The notes under the pieces are model-generated. The model did not search any database, was not told where the DNA came from, and saw nothing but the letters and a program-made list of their open reading frames with translations. Below, in pieces: positions 18,993 to 27,906 of a stretch of DNA of 64,000 bases; position 1 is the stretch's first letter, and every line of letters starts with the position of its first letter. Origin of the DNA: Pseudomonas alcaliphila JAB1 (GTDB lineage: Bacteria > Pseudomonadota > Gammaproteobacteria > Pseudomonadales > Pseudomonadaceae); NCBI RefSeq assembly GCF_001941865.1, contig NZ_CP016162.1, positions 1,240,001-1,304,000 on the forward strand. The letters are read 5' to 3'. The translations under genes and the position numbers were made by a program.

Positions 18993-20846
18993 TTAGTAGT
19001 GATACCAGCGCAGCTCCAGCTTCACTTCATTGACCGGGCTGGCGAGTTGGCTGAACTCGCGCTGGGCGCTCAGGCGCAGGCCGAGGTTGCGTGACATTTC
19101 CCACTGTTGGTTGAGCGACAGGCGCCGGCGCACTTCGCCGTTGTGGAAGTAGTCGCCGGCTGCCTCCAATGTCAGGTTACCCAACGGGTTGCGCCACAGC
19201 AGCCCGCTGTTGAAGCCCAGCGCCGGGGCGATCACGGCAGCGAAATCCTCGTTGTATTCCAGGCGCGCGGTGCCGAGAGCGAAGCCGAGCAGGTCATCGT
19301 GCAACTGCCAGGTGGCACCGGCGCCGCCGCTGATATGGCCTACCAGCTGGGTGTCGCCATCTTCGCCGAGCACCCGCTCCAGGCCGCCGCCAACCTGCCA
19401 GGACAGCGGCTGCAGCAGGGCATTGCGCGGTGTCAGCGAGCGGATGTTGGCCAGGTCCAGGCGTTGCAGTTGCCAGTGGTTGTTCTCGTACTGACGCAGC
19501 TTGAGCTGGAAAATCTCGATCTGTGCGCCGAGCGGGAAGCCATCTAGGTTGTCGTTGAGGTCGTGGTAGGCCATGCGCAAGCCGTACTCGGCAAAGGCGC
19601 GATCGTCGCGGCTGCCGCCAGCCAGTTGCCAGGTGCGCGACTCATGGCCTTCCTCTGGTAGCGGCGGACGCTCGACCTGCAAAGGCGGTGGCGGGTTACG
19701 GTTGATCGCACCGAGCAACTGGAAGCTGCGCTGAGCATTGCTGCTGCGTTCTTCATCGTTGGCGTGGTAGCGCACCAGGCGGAAGGCGGCGTCCTGGATC
19801 AGCGCGCGGCGTTCGGTGGGCAGGGCGAGAAAGTCGCTGTCGTCGAGCTGCGTTGGATCCTGGCTCAGGCGCAGGACCCACGCCTGTTCGTCGCTATCGA
19901 GCGGTTCGGCGCGCGCCAGCAGTTCGCGCTCGCGCGAGGGGCGATAGTCGATGCGCTCGATCAGTCCGGCATCCTTGACCGCACGCACGGTATCGGTGGG
20001 GATGGCGGTGAGCGGGAAATGCTCGGTCAGCTCGATGCCGGGGCGGGCGATTTCCAGTAGCTCCAGCAGGCGGTAGGAGCAGTTCTCGTCGAAGAAGAAG
20101 TAGTCGAAGCGGATCTGCTTGAGCTCCCAGACGTGTTCGACCATGCGCGCGGTTTCTTCCTCCGTCAGATTCAGCCGGTATTCCCACAGGTCGCGGTTTT
20201 CCAGGCGGTTGTACTCGCTGAGTTTCTCGCGATACGGCACCAGGGCGAACAGACCGGGGTAGCCGCCCATCAGGCCACGCCAGGCATAGAGAATGCTGTT
20301 GTCGTCACCTTCGATGAAGGCGCCGAAATTCAGCGCATAGCTCAGCAGCGCGGTGTTGTGGCTGTCGATATCGGGCTGGTCGATGCGCAGCAGGGTATGG
20401 CCGAACATCGACGAGGGGCTGTTCAGGTAGGCCGCCGGGAACACCAGCACCGTGCTGTGCGGATTGACGTCGGCGATCCAGTTTCGGTATTCGGCGCAGT
20501 CAGGGCTGGGCAGGTCATCGAGTTGCAATTGCGCCTTGAGCCAACGGGTACGCGCCGGGTAGACGCATTGCGGGTGACGGTCGCCCAGTTCAGCGGGTTG
20601 GTACAGGGCCTTCAGGGTCGCCTGCAGTTCGGCTGCAGGGTTGCTGTCGCCATCTTCTGCGAGAAAGAAATCGTCATCGTCGACATAGCTGCGCCAGCCG
20701 CCGAGCTTGCCGGTCTCGTAGTGGCCGAGGGCGATCCAGTAGGGGTCGTTGGCCAGTTGTTCGAGCGTGGCGGCATGCAGGGGAAGACTGAGGCTCAGGG
20801 CAAGGACGGCGAATATCCGTTTCAAGATCGCTGTTCTTCTGGTCAT
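18993..20846 (-). CDS. DUF4105 (Lnb N-terminal-like) periplasmic/outer-membrane protein
   Basis: This 617-residue protein starts at ATG 20846, giving a signal peptide (LKRIFAVLALSLSLPLHA). The middle holds the DUF4105 features SSMFGHTLLRID, YALNFGA and FFDENCSYRLLELLE, a papain-like His/Cys arrangement. The C-terminal third is rich in alternating hydrophobic strands and ends in WYHY, suggesting a barrel or outer-membrane part. The DUF is related to a lacto-N-biosidase accessory domain; a cell-envelope hydrolase role is only a guess. Confidence 0.75.
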   Translation of the reverse strand: MTRRTAILKRIFAVLALSLSLPLHAATLEQLANDPYWIALGHYETGKLGGWRSYVDDDDFFLAEDGDSNPAAELQATLKALYQPAELGDRHPQCVYPARTRWLKAQLQLDDLPSPDCAEYRNWIADVNPHSTVLVFPAAYLNSPSSMFGHTLLRIDQPDIDSHNTALLSYALNFGAFIEGDDNSILYAWRGLMGGYPGLFALVPYREKLSEYNRLENRDLWEYRLNLTEEETARMVEHVWELKQIRFDYFFFDENCSYRLLELLEIARPGIELTEHFPLTAIPTDTVRAVKDAGLIERIDYRPSRERELLARAEPLDSDEQAWVLRLSQDPTQLDDSDFLALPTERRALIQDAAFRLVRYHANDEERSSNAQRSFQLLGAINRNPPPPLQVERPPLPEEGHESRTWQLAGGSRDDRAFAEYGLRMAYHDLNDNLDGFPLGAQIEIFQLKLRQYENNHWQLQRLDLANIRSLTPRNALLQPLSWQVGGGLERVLGEDGDTQLVGHISGGAGATWQLHDDLLGFALGTARLEYNEDFAAVIAPALGFNSGLLWRNPLGNLTLEAAGDYFHNGEVRRRLSLNQQWEMSRNLGLRLSAQREFSQLASPVNEVKLELRWYHY

Positions 20847-20988
20847 GGCGATGGCCGAGCTTTGGCCAGGCTGTCGATTGGTGTCAAGGCAGTCGAACAA
20901 GACATTTCGCGCAAGTGCTGACCGGCGTCAGTCACGAGCTTCGTGCTGCGCATCACACTGAGCGCTCTTCAACGCTAGGAGACTGCCC

Positions 20989-21333
20989 ATGGCTCACCGT
21001 GATGTGCTGGACGCTCTGCTGCATGACTACACCACCCGCGCCGAGGCGATTCGCCGCGATCTGGGGCGCAGCCACTCGGCGGATTTCGCCGAACAGGCGC
21101 AGCAGCGGCAGAATGACGAAGTGCTCGAAGCCCTGCTGGCCGAGGCTGAACAGGGATTGCTACTGGTGCGCCAGGCCAAGCAGCGCCTGGCCGAAGGGCG
21201 TTATGGCGAGTGCCTGTGTTGTGGCGAGCCGATCGAGGCGGCGCGCCTGGCAGTCCTGCCAGTTGCCGAATACTGCTTGCGCTGCGCCGAGGATCTTGGC
21301 GATTACAGCAGCCAGGCGGCCAGGCTGAAGTAG
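20989..21333 (+). CDS. DksA/TraR-type zinc-finger protein
   Basis: This 114-residue protein has a coiled-coil-like N-terminal half and a C-terminal four-cysteine zinc finger, CLCCGEPI with YCLRCAED, the layout of short DksA/TraR proteins. Such proteins bind the RNA polymerase secondary channel or act as its variants. The coiled-coil tip lacks an obvious DxxDxA motif, so polymerase modulation is uncertain. Its 3' end overlaps the convergent MgtE-like gene by 31 bp. Confidence 0.8.
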   Translation: MAHRDVLDALLHDYTTRAEAIRRDLGRSHSADFAEQAQQRQNDEVLEALLAEAEQGLLLVRQAKQRLAEGRYGECLCCGEPIEAARLAVLPVAEYCLRCAEDLGDYSSQAARLK

Positions 21334-22283
21334 AACAAGAGTGTGCACAGGTCGGTGACTGCCAGGGTCACCGGCCCTGCGGCGATTTTGGGGTCAAGTC
21401 TCAGTGCGTGCAGCAGCGTCGGTACGCTGAGGCCGAGCAGGCAGGCAGCGCCGAGCGACAGCAGAATGCTGGCGCCGATGATCAGACCGGTCCAGGCTTC
21501 GCCGCGCCAGAGCCAGACGATCAATGCCACCAGGCTGCCGCAGGTGGCGCCGAGCAGCAGCGCGGTCGGCAGTTCATGGCGCAGGCTGCGCAGGTACCAG
21601 GCGAGATCGGGCCGTACGCTGCGCAGGGCCTGGATGGTCACCGACATCGATTGCATGCTCACGCTTTCGCCCAGGCCCAGCACCAGGGTGAGAAAGAACG
21701 CCAGGACGATGCTCTTGGCCAGTGTGAGCTCGTACAGGCTGGCCAGCAGGGCGCAGAGGGTGCCGCTGGTGATGGTCGCCAGCAGCCAAGGTACGCGCAG
21801 GCGAAAGGCCCAGAATGGCGAGGCGTTGCCAACCTGGGCGACGTGAAAACCCAGGGTTTCGAACAGCGCATCGGCTTGGTTGCGCTGACGCAGGTCGTGG
21901 CTTTCCTCATTGAGCAGGGCGATATCCACCAAGCCGCACAAGCGCTGCTGCTCGTCCACCACTGGCAGCGCCAGGAAACGGTGACGGATCAGCATCTGGC
22001 AGGCATCGAGGATGGTCGCGCGATTGGGCAGCGCGATGATGGCCGTATCCATCAGTTCGACCAGCTTGGTGTCCAGCGGAGCGGTGAGCAGACGACGGCT
22101 GGGTAGCACTCCGATCAGACGCTGCTCATCGTCAACCACATAGAAATAGATGATGCGCTCGCCCAGGCCTTGGATCCGTATGTCCTCCAACGCCTCCCGC
22201 ACGCTGAGCTGATGATTGAGTGCGGCATAGTCATGGCGAGCGACATGCAGGACGGGTAGATGCAGGTGATCGGCTCTGGGCAT
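21303..22283 (-). CDS. MgtE-like magnesium transporter lacking the N domain
   Basis: This 326-residue protein has two CBS domains (about 20-135), then a connecting helix and the five-helix MgtE membrane domain (about 165-326). Full MgtE is about 450 residues and starts with a superhelical N domain that gates the pore with CBS; that domain is missing here. The start is placed where CBS begins, and no N domain is encoded upstream. Divalent cation transport in the inner membrane is inferred from family. Confidence 0.8.
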   Translation of the reverse strand: MPRADHLHLPVLHVARHDYAALNHQLSVREALEDIRIQGLGERIIYFYVVDDEQRLIGVLPSRRLLTAPLDTKLVELMDTAIIALPNRATILDACQMLIRHRFLALPVVDEQQRLCGLVDIALLNEESHDLRQRNQADALFETLGFHVAQVGNASPFWAFRLRVPWLLATITSGTLCALLASLYELTLAKSIVLAFFLTLVLGLGESVSMQSMSVTIQALRSVRPDLAWYLRSLRHELPTALLLGATCGSLVALIVWLWRGEAWTGLIIGASILLSLGAACLLGLSVPTLLHALRLDPKIAAGPVTLAVTDLCTLLFYFSLAAWLL

Positions 22284-22434
22284 GGCGGCTTTCGCGTGAA
22301 GGACGGTGATGGGCAGCTTATTACGCGCTCGGATTTTTCATCCTGAGCTGAATCAAGCCTTGATCCCTTTCGCGCCACAGGCCCAGAATCACCCCATGTT
22401 TTGCGGAAACTTCCGCCCGCTATAAGGATCGCCA

Positions 22435-24924
22435 ATGTCCAAGCGTAGCCTCGATGCTTTGCGCCTTGCCCCCGACTCACTGACCCGCCCCTTCGCCCCC
22501 GAGCAGTTCAACTTCAGCAGTACCGATGATCTCGAACCCTTCCGCGGCGTACTGGGCCAGGCCCGCGCGGTCGAGGCCCTGCAGTTCGGCGTGGCCATGC
22601 CGCGCCCTGGCTACAACGTGTTCGTCATGGGCGAGCCGGGTACCGGACGCTTCTCCTTCGTGCAGCGCTACCTCAAGGCCGAAGCCAAGCGCATGGAGAC
22701 TCCGGCCGACCGGGTCTACGTCAATCATTTCGACGAGCCGCGCGAGCCGCGCGCGCTGGAGCTGCCGGCCGGCACCGCGAGTGCTTTCATCGCCGATATC
22801 AACCAGTTGATCGACAATCTGCTGGCCACCTTCCCGGCAGTGTTCGAAACACCGACCTACCAGCAGAAGAAGAGCGCCATTGATCGCAGTTTCAACAAGC
22901 GCTACGACCAGGCGCTGGATGTGATCGAGAAGCTGTCGCTGGAGAAGGGCGTGGCCCTGTACCGCGACAGCACCAATATCGCCTTTACCCCGATGGCCGA
23001 CGGCAAGGCGCTGGATGAAGCCGAGTTCGCTCAGTTGCCGGAAGCCGAGCGCGAGCGTTTCCACGCGGATATCGCCGCGCTGGAAGAGCGCCTGAACGAG
23101 GAGCTGGCCAGCCTGCCGCAGTGGAAACGCGAGTCGAGCAACCTGCTGCGTCAACTCAATGAAGAGACCATCACCGTCGCGTTGCAGCCGTTGCTGGCGC
23201 CATTGTCGGAGAAATACGCGGAAAACGCCGGCGTTTGCGCCTATCTGCAGGCCATGCAGATCAACCTGCTGAAAACCGCCGTCGAGCAACTGGTGGATGT
23301 CGACAAGGCCGACCCGCAACTGCGCAAGCTGCTGGAGGAAATGTACTGCCCGAGCCTGGTGGTTGGTCACCACGCCAACGGCGGCGCACCGGTGGTGTTC
23401 GAGTCGCACCCGACTTACGACAACCTGTTCGGCCGCATCGAGTACAGCTCCGATCAGGGCGCGCTGTACACCAGCTACCGTCAGTTGCGCCCCGGCGCGT
23501 TGCACCGCGCCAACGGTGGCTACCTGGTGGTCGAGGCGGAAAAACTGCTCAGTGAGCCCTTCGTCTGGGAGGCGCTCAAGCGCGCCCTGCATTCGCGCCA
23601 GTTGAAGATGGAGTCGCCGCTGGGCGACCTTGGCCGCATCGCCACCGTCACCCTCAACCCGCAGGTCATTCCGCTGCAGCTGAAAGTCATCATCATCGGC
23701 TCGCGTCAGCTGTACTACGCGCTGCAGGACGCTGATCCGGACTTCCAGGAGATGTTCCGCGTACTGGTCGATTTCGACGAGGACATCCCGCTCGCCGAAG
23801 AAAGTCTTGAGCAATTCGCGCAACTGATGAAAACGCGTACCTCGGAAGAGGGCATGGCGCCCTTGACCGGTGCCGCGGTGGCGCGCCTGGCTACTCACAG
23901 CGCGCGTCTGGCCGAGCACCAGGGTCGCCTGTCAGCGCGTATCGGTGACCTGTTCCAGCTGGTCAGCGAGGCCGACTTCATTCGCCAGCTCGCCGGGGAA
24001 AGCATCACCGACGTCGGCCATATCGAGCGCGCGCTCAAGGCCAAGGCCACCCGCACCGGACGTGTGTCGGCGCGGATCATCGACGACATGCTGGCCGGTA
24101 TCATCCTCATCGACACCTGCGGCGCCGCCGTCGGCAAGTGCAACGGCCTGACCGTGCTGGAGGTCGGTGACTCGGCCTTCGGTGTACCGGCGCGGATTTC
24201 CGCCACCGTCTATCCGGGCGGCAGCGGCATCGTCGACATCGAGCGTGAAGTCAGCCTTGGTCAGCCAATTCACTCCAAGGGCGTGATGATCCTCACCGGC
24301 TTCCTCGGCAGCCGCTATGCCCAGGAATTCCCGCTGGAAATTTCCGCCAGTATTGCCCTGGAACAGTCCTACGGTTACGTCGACGGCGATAGCGCCTCGC
24401 TCGGCGAGGTGTGCACGCTGATCTCGGCGTTGTCGCGCACCCCGCTCAAGCAGTGCTTCGCCATCACCGGGTCGATCAACCAGTTCGGCGAGGTGCAGGC
24501 GGTCGGCGGCGTCAACGAGAAGATCGAAGGCTTCTTCCGTCTGTGCGAGGCGCGCGGCCTGACTGGCGAGCAGGGGGTGATCATCCCGCACTCCAACGTC
24601 GCCAACCTGATGCTCGATGACCGTGTGCTGCAGGCGGTGCGTGCCGGCCAGTTCAACGTCTATGCCGTGCGCCATGTCGACGAGGCATTGAGCTTGCTGG
24701 TCGGCGAGGCGGCCGGGCACCCGGACGAAAAGGGGCGCTTCCCCAAAGGCAGCGTCAACGCCCGTGTGGTCGAACGTTTGCGCGATATCGCCGAGATCGG
24801 GCTGGAAGAAGAGCTCAAACCGGCCGACGTGGACAAGGCGAAAGCCGAAGCCGAGGCGGCAGCGGCGAAACCGGCCAAGGCGCCACGGCGCAAGAAAGGC
24901 GAGGGCGAAGGCGCAGCGAGCTGA
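22435..24924 (+). CDS. Lon-like ATP-dependent protease (AAA_32/LonB type)
   Basis: This 829-residue protein has a P-loop GEPGTGRFS near residue 65, a long inserted helical region, and a C-terminal S16 protease domain. The catalytic Ser lies in DGDSASLGE and the Lys in GGVNEKIEG. It lacks the N-terminal substrate domain of classical Lon and ends with a basic Lys/Ala-rich tail (KAPRRKKGEGE). I recall a P. aeruginosa orthologue next to similar neighbours. Its substrates are unknown. Confidence 0.88.
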   Translation: MSKRSLDALRLAPDSLTRPFAPEQFNFSSTDDLEPFRGVLGQARAVEALQFGVAMPRPGYNVFVMGEPGTGRFSFVQRYLKAEAKRMETPADRVYVNHFDEPREPRALELPAGTASAFIADINQLIDNLLATFPAVFETPTYQQKKSAIDRSFNKRYDQALDVIEKLSLEKGVALYRDSTNIAFTPMADGKALDEAEFAQLPEAERERFHADIAALEERLNEELASLPQWKRESSNLLRQLNEETITVALQPLLAPLSEKYAENAGVCAYLQAMQINLLKTAVEQLVDVDKADPQLRKLLEEMYCPSLVVGHHANGGAPVVFESHPTYDNLFGRIEYSSDQGALYTSYRQLRPGALHRANGGYLVVEAEKLLSEPFVWEALKRALHSRQLKMESPLGDLGRIATVTLNPQVIPLQLKVIIIGSRQLYYALQDADPDFQEMFRVLVDFDEDIPLAEESLEQFAQLMKTRTSEEGMAPLTGAAVARLATHSARLAEHQGRLSARIGDLFQLVSEADFIRQLAGESITDVGHIERALKAKATRTGRVSARIIDDMLAGIILIDTCGAAVGKCNGLTVLEVGDSAFGVPARISATVYPGGSGIVDIEREVSLGQPIHSKGVMILTGFLGSRYAQEFPLEISASIALEQSYGYVDGDSASLGEVCTLISALSRTPLKQCFAITGSINQFGEVQAVGGVNEKIEGFFRLCEARGLTGEQGVIIPHSNVANLMLDDRVLQAVRAGQFNVYAVRHVDEALSLLVGEAAGHPDEKGRFPKGSVNARVVERLRDIAEIGLEEELKPADVDKAKAEAEAAAAKPAKAPRRKKGEGEGAAS

Positions 24925-24949
24925 TCATATCTTGCACGATTGTCCCGGA

Positions 24950-25023
24950 TTGCCCGGGACAGGCGCGCAGGCGTTCTTGCTCACGCCTCATGCACAGAGT
25001 TATCCACAGATTGCGTGGATAAC
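24950..25023. promoter_or_regulatory. Hairpin plus inverted DnaA-box pair
   Basis: A GTCCCGG/CCGGGAC hairpin beginning near 24944 probably ends the protease transcript. It is followed by a consensus DnaA box TTATCCACA (25000-25008) facing a one-mismatch box (complement of 25014-25022); together they also make a 9-bp GTTATCCAC/GTGGATAAC hairpin. A third, perfect box lies at 25498-25506. Binding is inferred from sequence only. Confidence 0.45.
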
Positions 25024-25089
25024 TTTGGCCTTCACAGTGCGACCACTCGGGGTGTAGGCTGGAACCTGGATTCCGCGAGGGTCGCCGCC

Positions 25090-25443
25090 ATGCCGCGCAG
25101 CCTCTGCCTCACCCGCCAATGCCTGGGCCTGGTCACCCGAATCGAGTGCGTGATCAAGCCACTGGCAGGAGACAACGGACGTTGGACACTGCTTTGCGCT
25201 GCCGGTATGTCGGGAGCACAGCCTTCGGCTATCAAGGCGCAGGGCCCGTTCTATGGGCCTTCTGTCGCTGAAGGGGCGCTTACGGCGATTGCCGAGAGCC
25301 TGGTCCTGCAAGGCTACGTAGAATGCTGCGAACCGCCGATCTGGTGTCTGCACCTGCAGGCCGAGTTGCGTCGTGTCAACGGCGAACGCCACAGCCATGG
25401 CGGTGTATTTCAGCAGCAGCCCGAGACTGACGGGCAGAGCTGA
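25090..25443 (+). CDS. Conserved hypothetical protein
   Basis: This 117-residue soluble protein has no signal peptide or recognised domain. The ATG at 25090 was preferred over a start 50 codons earlier, because the earlier part crosses the terminator-like hairpin and DnaA boxes. It sits between the Lon-like protease and the yqhA-like gene, flanked by DnaA-box motifs on both sides. No function is proposed. Confidence 0.55.
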   Translation: MPRSLCLTRQCLGLVTRIECVIKPLAGDNGRWTLLCAAGMSGAQPSAIKAQGPFYGPSVAEGALTAIAESLVLQGYVECCEPPIWCLHLQAELRRVNGERHSHGGVFQQQPETDGQS

Positions 25444-25497
25444 AACGCCTGAAACAAGGCGCGCCAGGGCCAGCTGGGCGAGACTGCAGGGCTGTGG

Positions 25498-25506
25498 TTA
25501 TCCACA
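25498..25506 (+). promoter_or_regulatory. DnaA box TTATCCACA
   Basis: A perfect DnaA box sits inside the palindrome CTGTGG-TTAT-CCACAG, 77 bp upstream of the yqhA-like gene. It is the second perfect copy within 500 bp. Confidence 0.4.
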
Positions 25507-25582
25507 GTGCGTTGGGCATCTTCTGCTGGTGCTGGGCGATGGGTATACTCGCCGCGATTTTCCCTCCCTCAGTGAGTTCTCC

Positions 25583-26074
25583 ATGGAACGCTTCATCGAA
25601 AACACCATGTACGCATCGCGCTGGTTGCTGGCGCCGATCTACTTCGGTCTTTCTCTCGCCGTGCTGGCATTGTCGGTCAAGTTCTTCCAGGAGCTTTATC
25701 ACATCCTGCCGCAGATTTTTTCCCTGGCCGAAGCCGATGTGATCCTGAAGCTCCTGTCGCTGATCGACATGGCGCTGGTCGGCGGGCTGCTGGTGATGGT
25801 GATGCTGTCCGGCTACGAGAACTTCGTTTCGCGTCTGGATATTCACGAGGGCACCGAGAAGCTCAGCTGGCTTGGCAAGATGGACTCCAGTTCGCTGAAG
25901 ATGAAAGTGGCGGCGTCCATCGTGGCGATCTCGTCCATCCACCTGCTCAAGGTGTTCATGGATGCGAAGAACTACGATCTGGAGTACCTGAAATGGTACG
26001 TGATCATTCACCTGACGTTCGTTGGCTCGGCCTTCGCCATGGGCTATCTGGACAAGGTCACCAAGCACGACTGA
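25583..26074 (+). CDS. YqhA/UPF0114-family membrane protein
   Basis: This 163-residue inner-membrane protein has four predicted helices (about 13-35, 55-80, 107-127, 137-157). The opening [20 protein letters not shown] is the family signature. The ATG at 25583 starts this signature; earlier in-frame codons run through intergenic sequence. The function of the family is not established. Confidence 0.88.
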   Translation: MERFIENTMYASRWLLAPIYFGLSLAVLALSVKFFQELYHILPQIFSLAEADVILKLLSLIDMALVGGLLVMVMLSGYENFVSRLDIHEGTEKLSWLGKMDSSSLKMKVAASIVAISSIHLLKVFMDAKNYDLEYLKWYVIIHLTFVGSAFAMGYLDKVTKHD

Positions 26075-26093
26075 CCCGAGACCGCTTCACAAC

Positions 26094-26125
26094 CGCCCGT
26101 CCGAACGTGACGGGCGTTTTGCTTT
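26094..26125 (+). terminator. Rho-independent terminator after yqhA-like gene
   Basis: An 8-bp stem CGCCCGTC/GACGGGCG (26094-26101 and 26109-26116) is followed by TTTTGCTTTTT. Confidence 0.85.
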
Positions 26126-26148
26126 TTGGGCTTGAGCTTTTTCTTTGT

Positions 26149-26185
26149 TGTACAAGAATCAATTTTGTATAAGTTCTTGTATAGT
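26149..26185. promoter_or_regulatory. AT-rich promoter/operator region of the repair operon
   Basis: An AT-rich patch in GC-rich DNA carries ACAAGAA (26152-26158) inverted against TTCTTGT (26174-26180), plus three TTGTA-type elements. A -10-like TATAGT lies at 26180-26185. It immediately precedes the first gene of the nuclease/photolyase operon, so it may be its regulated promoter. Confidence 0.4.
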
Positions 26186-26206
26186 TAAAGGCAGGAGGCA
26201 AGCCCG

Positions 26207-26509
26207 ATGAATCTGCATGATCTGTCCGCTCACGCTCAAGCCGGACGCGTCGACGAACTCAATCTGATCTCCCTGGAGGGTGGCATTTATCTGCTCGAGG
26301 CGCGGATGGAAGGGCGTGCCCACCCGATTCTTACCGATCAGGGCAGTACGCTTAACCTGCGTTCGATAGAGCATGCGCGTGACGTGCTGCAGGAAATGCC
26401 GGCGCTGCCATTCTTCCTGGTGCACAGCTCGGTACATGACGAGATGTGCGGCATGCCATCGGCTGACAACAGCCTGCGCGTGCCCATCGCCTTCCGTTCT
26501 GGCTGGTGA
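26207..26509 (+). CDS. Small conserved protein (DUF6482-like)
   Basis: This 100-residue soluble protein resembles a Pseudomonas family sometimes misnamed 'metal ABC transporter ATPase', though it has no ATPase motifs. It has an AGGAGG site before the ATG. Its stop overlaps the GTG start of the GIY-YIG gene by 4 bp, so the two are coupled. Its role is unknown. Confidence 0.65.
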   Translation: MNLHDLSAHAQAGRVDELNLISLEGGIYLLEARMEGRAHPILTDQGSTLNLRSIEHARDVLQEMPALPFFLVHSSVHDEMCGMPSADNSLRVPIAFRSGW

Positions 26510-27906
26510 CGGCTGCCTTCGCACCGGCCGCCACGTTGCAGGGCAGGGCCCTGGCAGTCGTGGAGGTGAAGACCACTGGAGCCCACCCGGCACGTGATGC
26601 CATATGGGAGCTGGCGATCATTCAGGTCGATGCTGAGGGTTGTGTCGCAGAGCGCTTGCACTGGCTGTTCGAGCCTGGTGTCGCGCTGCCCTCGCAGTTG
26701 CTCAGCCTGAGTGGATTACACCCTCTGGAATTACGCGGTCAGCCACGCATCGATAGCGAAGCACAGGCGATAGCCGACGCTATTTGCGGCCGCGTGCTGG
26801 TGGGCCATAACCTGCGCTTCAGCCTGGCGTTCTTGCGCCGAGTGCTGCCTGACTGGAAGACGCTGCGCTCTGCGCAGCTGTGCACTCTGCGCCTGGCCAG
26901 GGCGGCGCTGCCGGAGTTGGCGAGCGCCGGCTTCGATGCGCTTTGCGCGCATTTTGGCATCACGCGTTTCTTCCGCGATCGCGCCGTGCCGGATGCCGAG
27001 GCCGTGTTGACGCTGGCTCGGCACTTGCTGCAGCAGGTCGCGCCGACGGCTCTGGGGCATCAGCTGCGCAGCGCGGCGCGGCCCCCGTTGCTGGCCGCGG
27101 AGCGTTTCGCCCAGTTGCCGGAACGTCCGGGTGTTTATTACTTCCTGGGCGACGGTGGTGCGCAACTGTATGTGGGCAAGAGCCGCAATCTGCGCCGCCG
27201 GGTGATGTCGCACTTTCAGAACGATCATCGTGACCGCCGCAGCCTGCAGATGATGCAGCAGATCCGCGATGTGCAGGTGGCTATCACGGCCGGTGAGCTG
27301 GGCGCTCTGCTGTTCGAGTCCGCCGAGATCAAGCGTCTGCAACCTTTGTACAACCGTCGTCTGCGCAAGCAGCGCGAGCTGTTGACCTGGGCGCTGGCGG
27401 GCGAGCCTGGCGATCTGCACATCGAGTTGCTCCAACACCAGGAGTTGACGCCAGGGCTCCGGCATGCCGGTTTGTTCCGCTCGCGCCATCACGCGCGTCA
27501 GTGGCTGCTGGAGCAGGCGCGGCAGCGACGCTTGTGCCTGCGTGTACTCGGTCTGGAGGAGGGCGAGGGTGCCTGCTTCGCCTATCAGCTTGGGCGCTGT
27601 GCGGGTGCCTGCTGTGGCGAGGAGCCGCGCCGGGTGCACGATGCGCGGCTGCTCGCCAGCGCCGAGCGCCTGCAAACCCAGGCTTGGCCATGGGGCGGGC
27701 CGGTCGCGCTGGTCGAGCGCGATGACCGGCACGGCCTGACCCAGTGGCACGTGCTCGATCAATGGCGCCACCTTGGCACGGTAGATCGTTTCGAGCGGGT
27801 CGAGCCATTACTGACCAAGCGCCGTGGCGGCTTCAACCTCGACACCTATCACATCCTGCTCGGCCACCTGCGCCGCCACCCGAACATGGAGATCGTGCTG
27901 CTGTGA
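26506..27906 (+). CDS. GIY-YIG nuclease fused to a degenerate DEDD exonuclease domain
   Basis: This 466-residue protein begins with an exonuclease-epsilon-like fold whose catalytic residues are replaced: Glu20 and Lys22 stand where D-x-E is expected, Ser106 replaces the motif II Asp, and Asp158 replaces the motif III His; only Asp163 remains. A GIY-YIG domain (about 208-290) is intact, with GVYYF, YVGKS, an Arg on the helix and the metal-binding Glu in FESAEIK. A UvrC-like cysteine cluster (CFAYQLGRCAGACC) follows, comparable to the iron-sulfur cysteines of UvrC. GTG start overlaps the upstream stop; the stop overlaps the photolyase start. A Cho/UvrC-like repair incision role is inferred. Confidence 0.82.
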   Translation: MTAAFAPAATLQGRALAVVEVKTTGAHPARDAIWELAIIQVDAEGCVAERLHWLFEPGVALPSQLLSLSGLHPLELRGQPRIDSEAQAIADAICGRVLVGHNLRFSLAFLRRVLPDWKTLRSAQLCTLRLARAALPELASAGFDALCAHFGITRFFRDRAVPDAEAVLTLARHLLQQVAPTALGHQLRSAARPPLLAAERFAQLPERPGVYYFLGDGGAQLYVGKSRNLRRRVMSHFQNDHRDRRSLQMMQQIRDVQVAITAGELGALLFESAEIKRLQPLYNRRLRKQRELLTWALAGEPGDLHIELLQHQELTPGLRHAGLFRSRHHARQWLLEQARQRRLCLRVLGLEEGEGACFAYQLGRCAGACCGEEPRRVHDARLLASAERLQTQAWPWGGPVALVERDDRHGLTQWHVLDQWRHLGTVDRFERVEPLLTKRRGGFNLDTYHILLGHLRRHPNMEIVLL

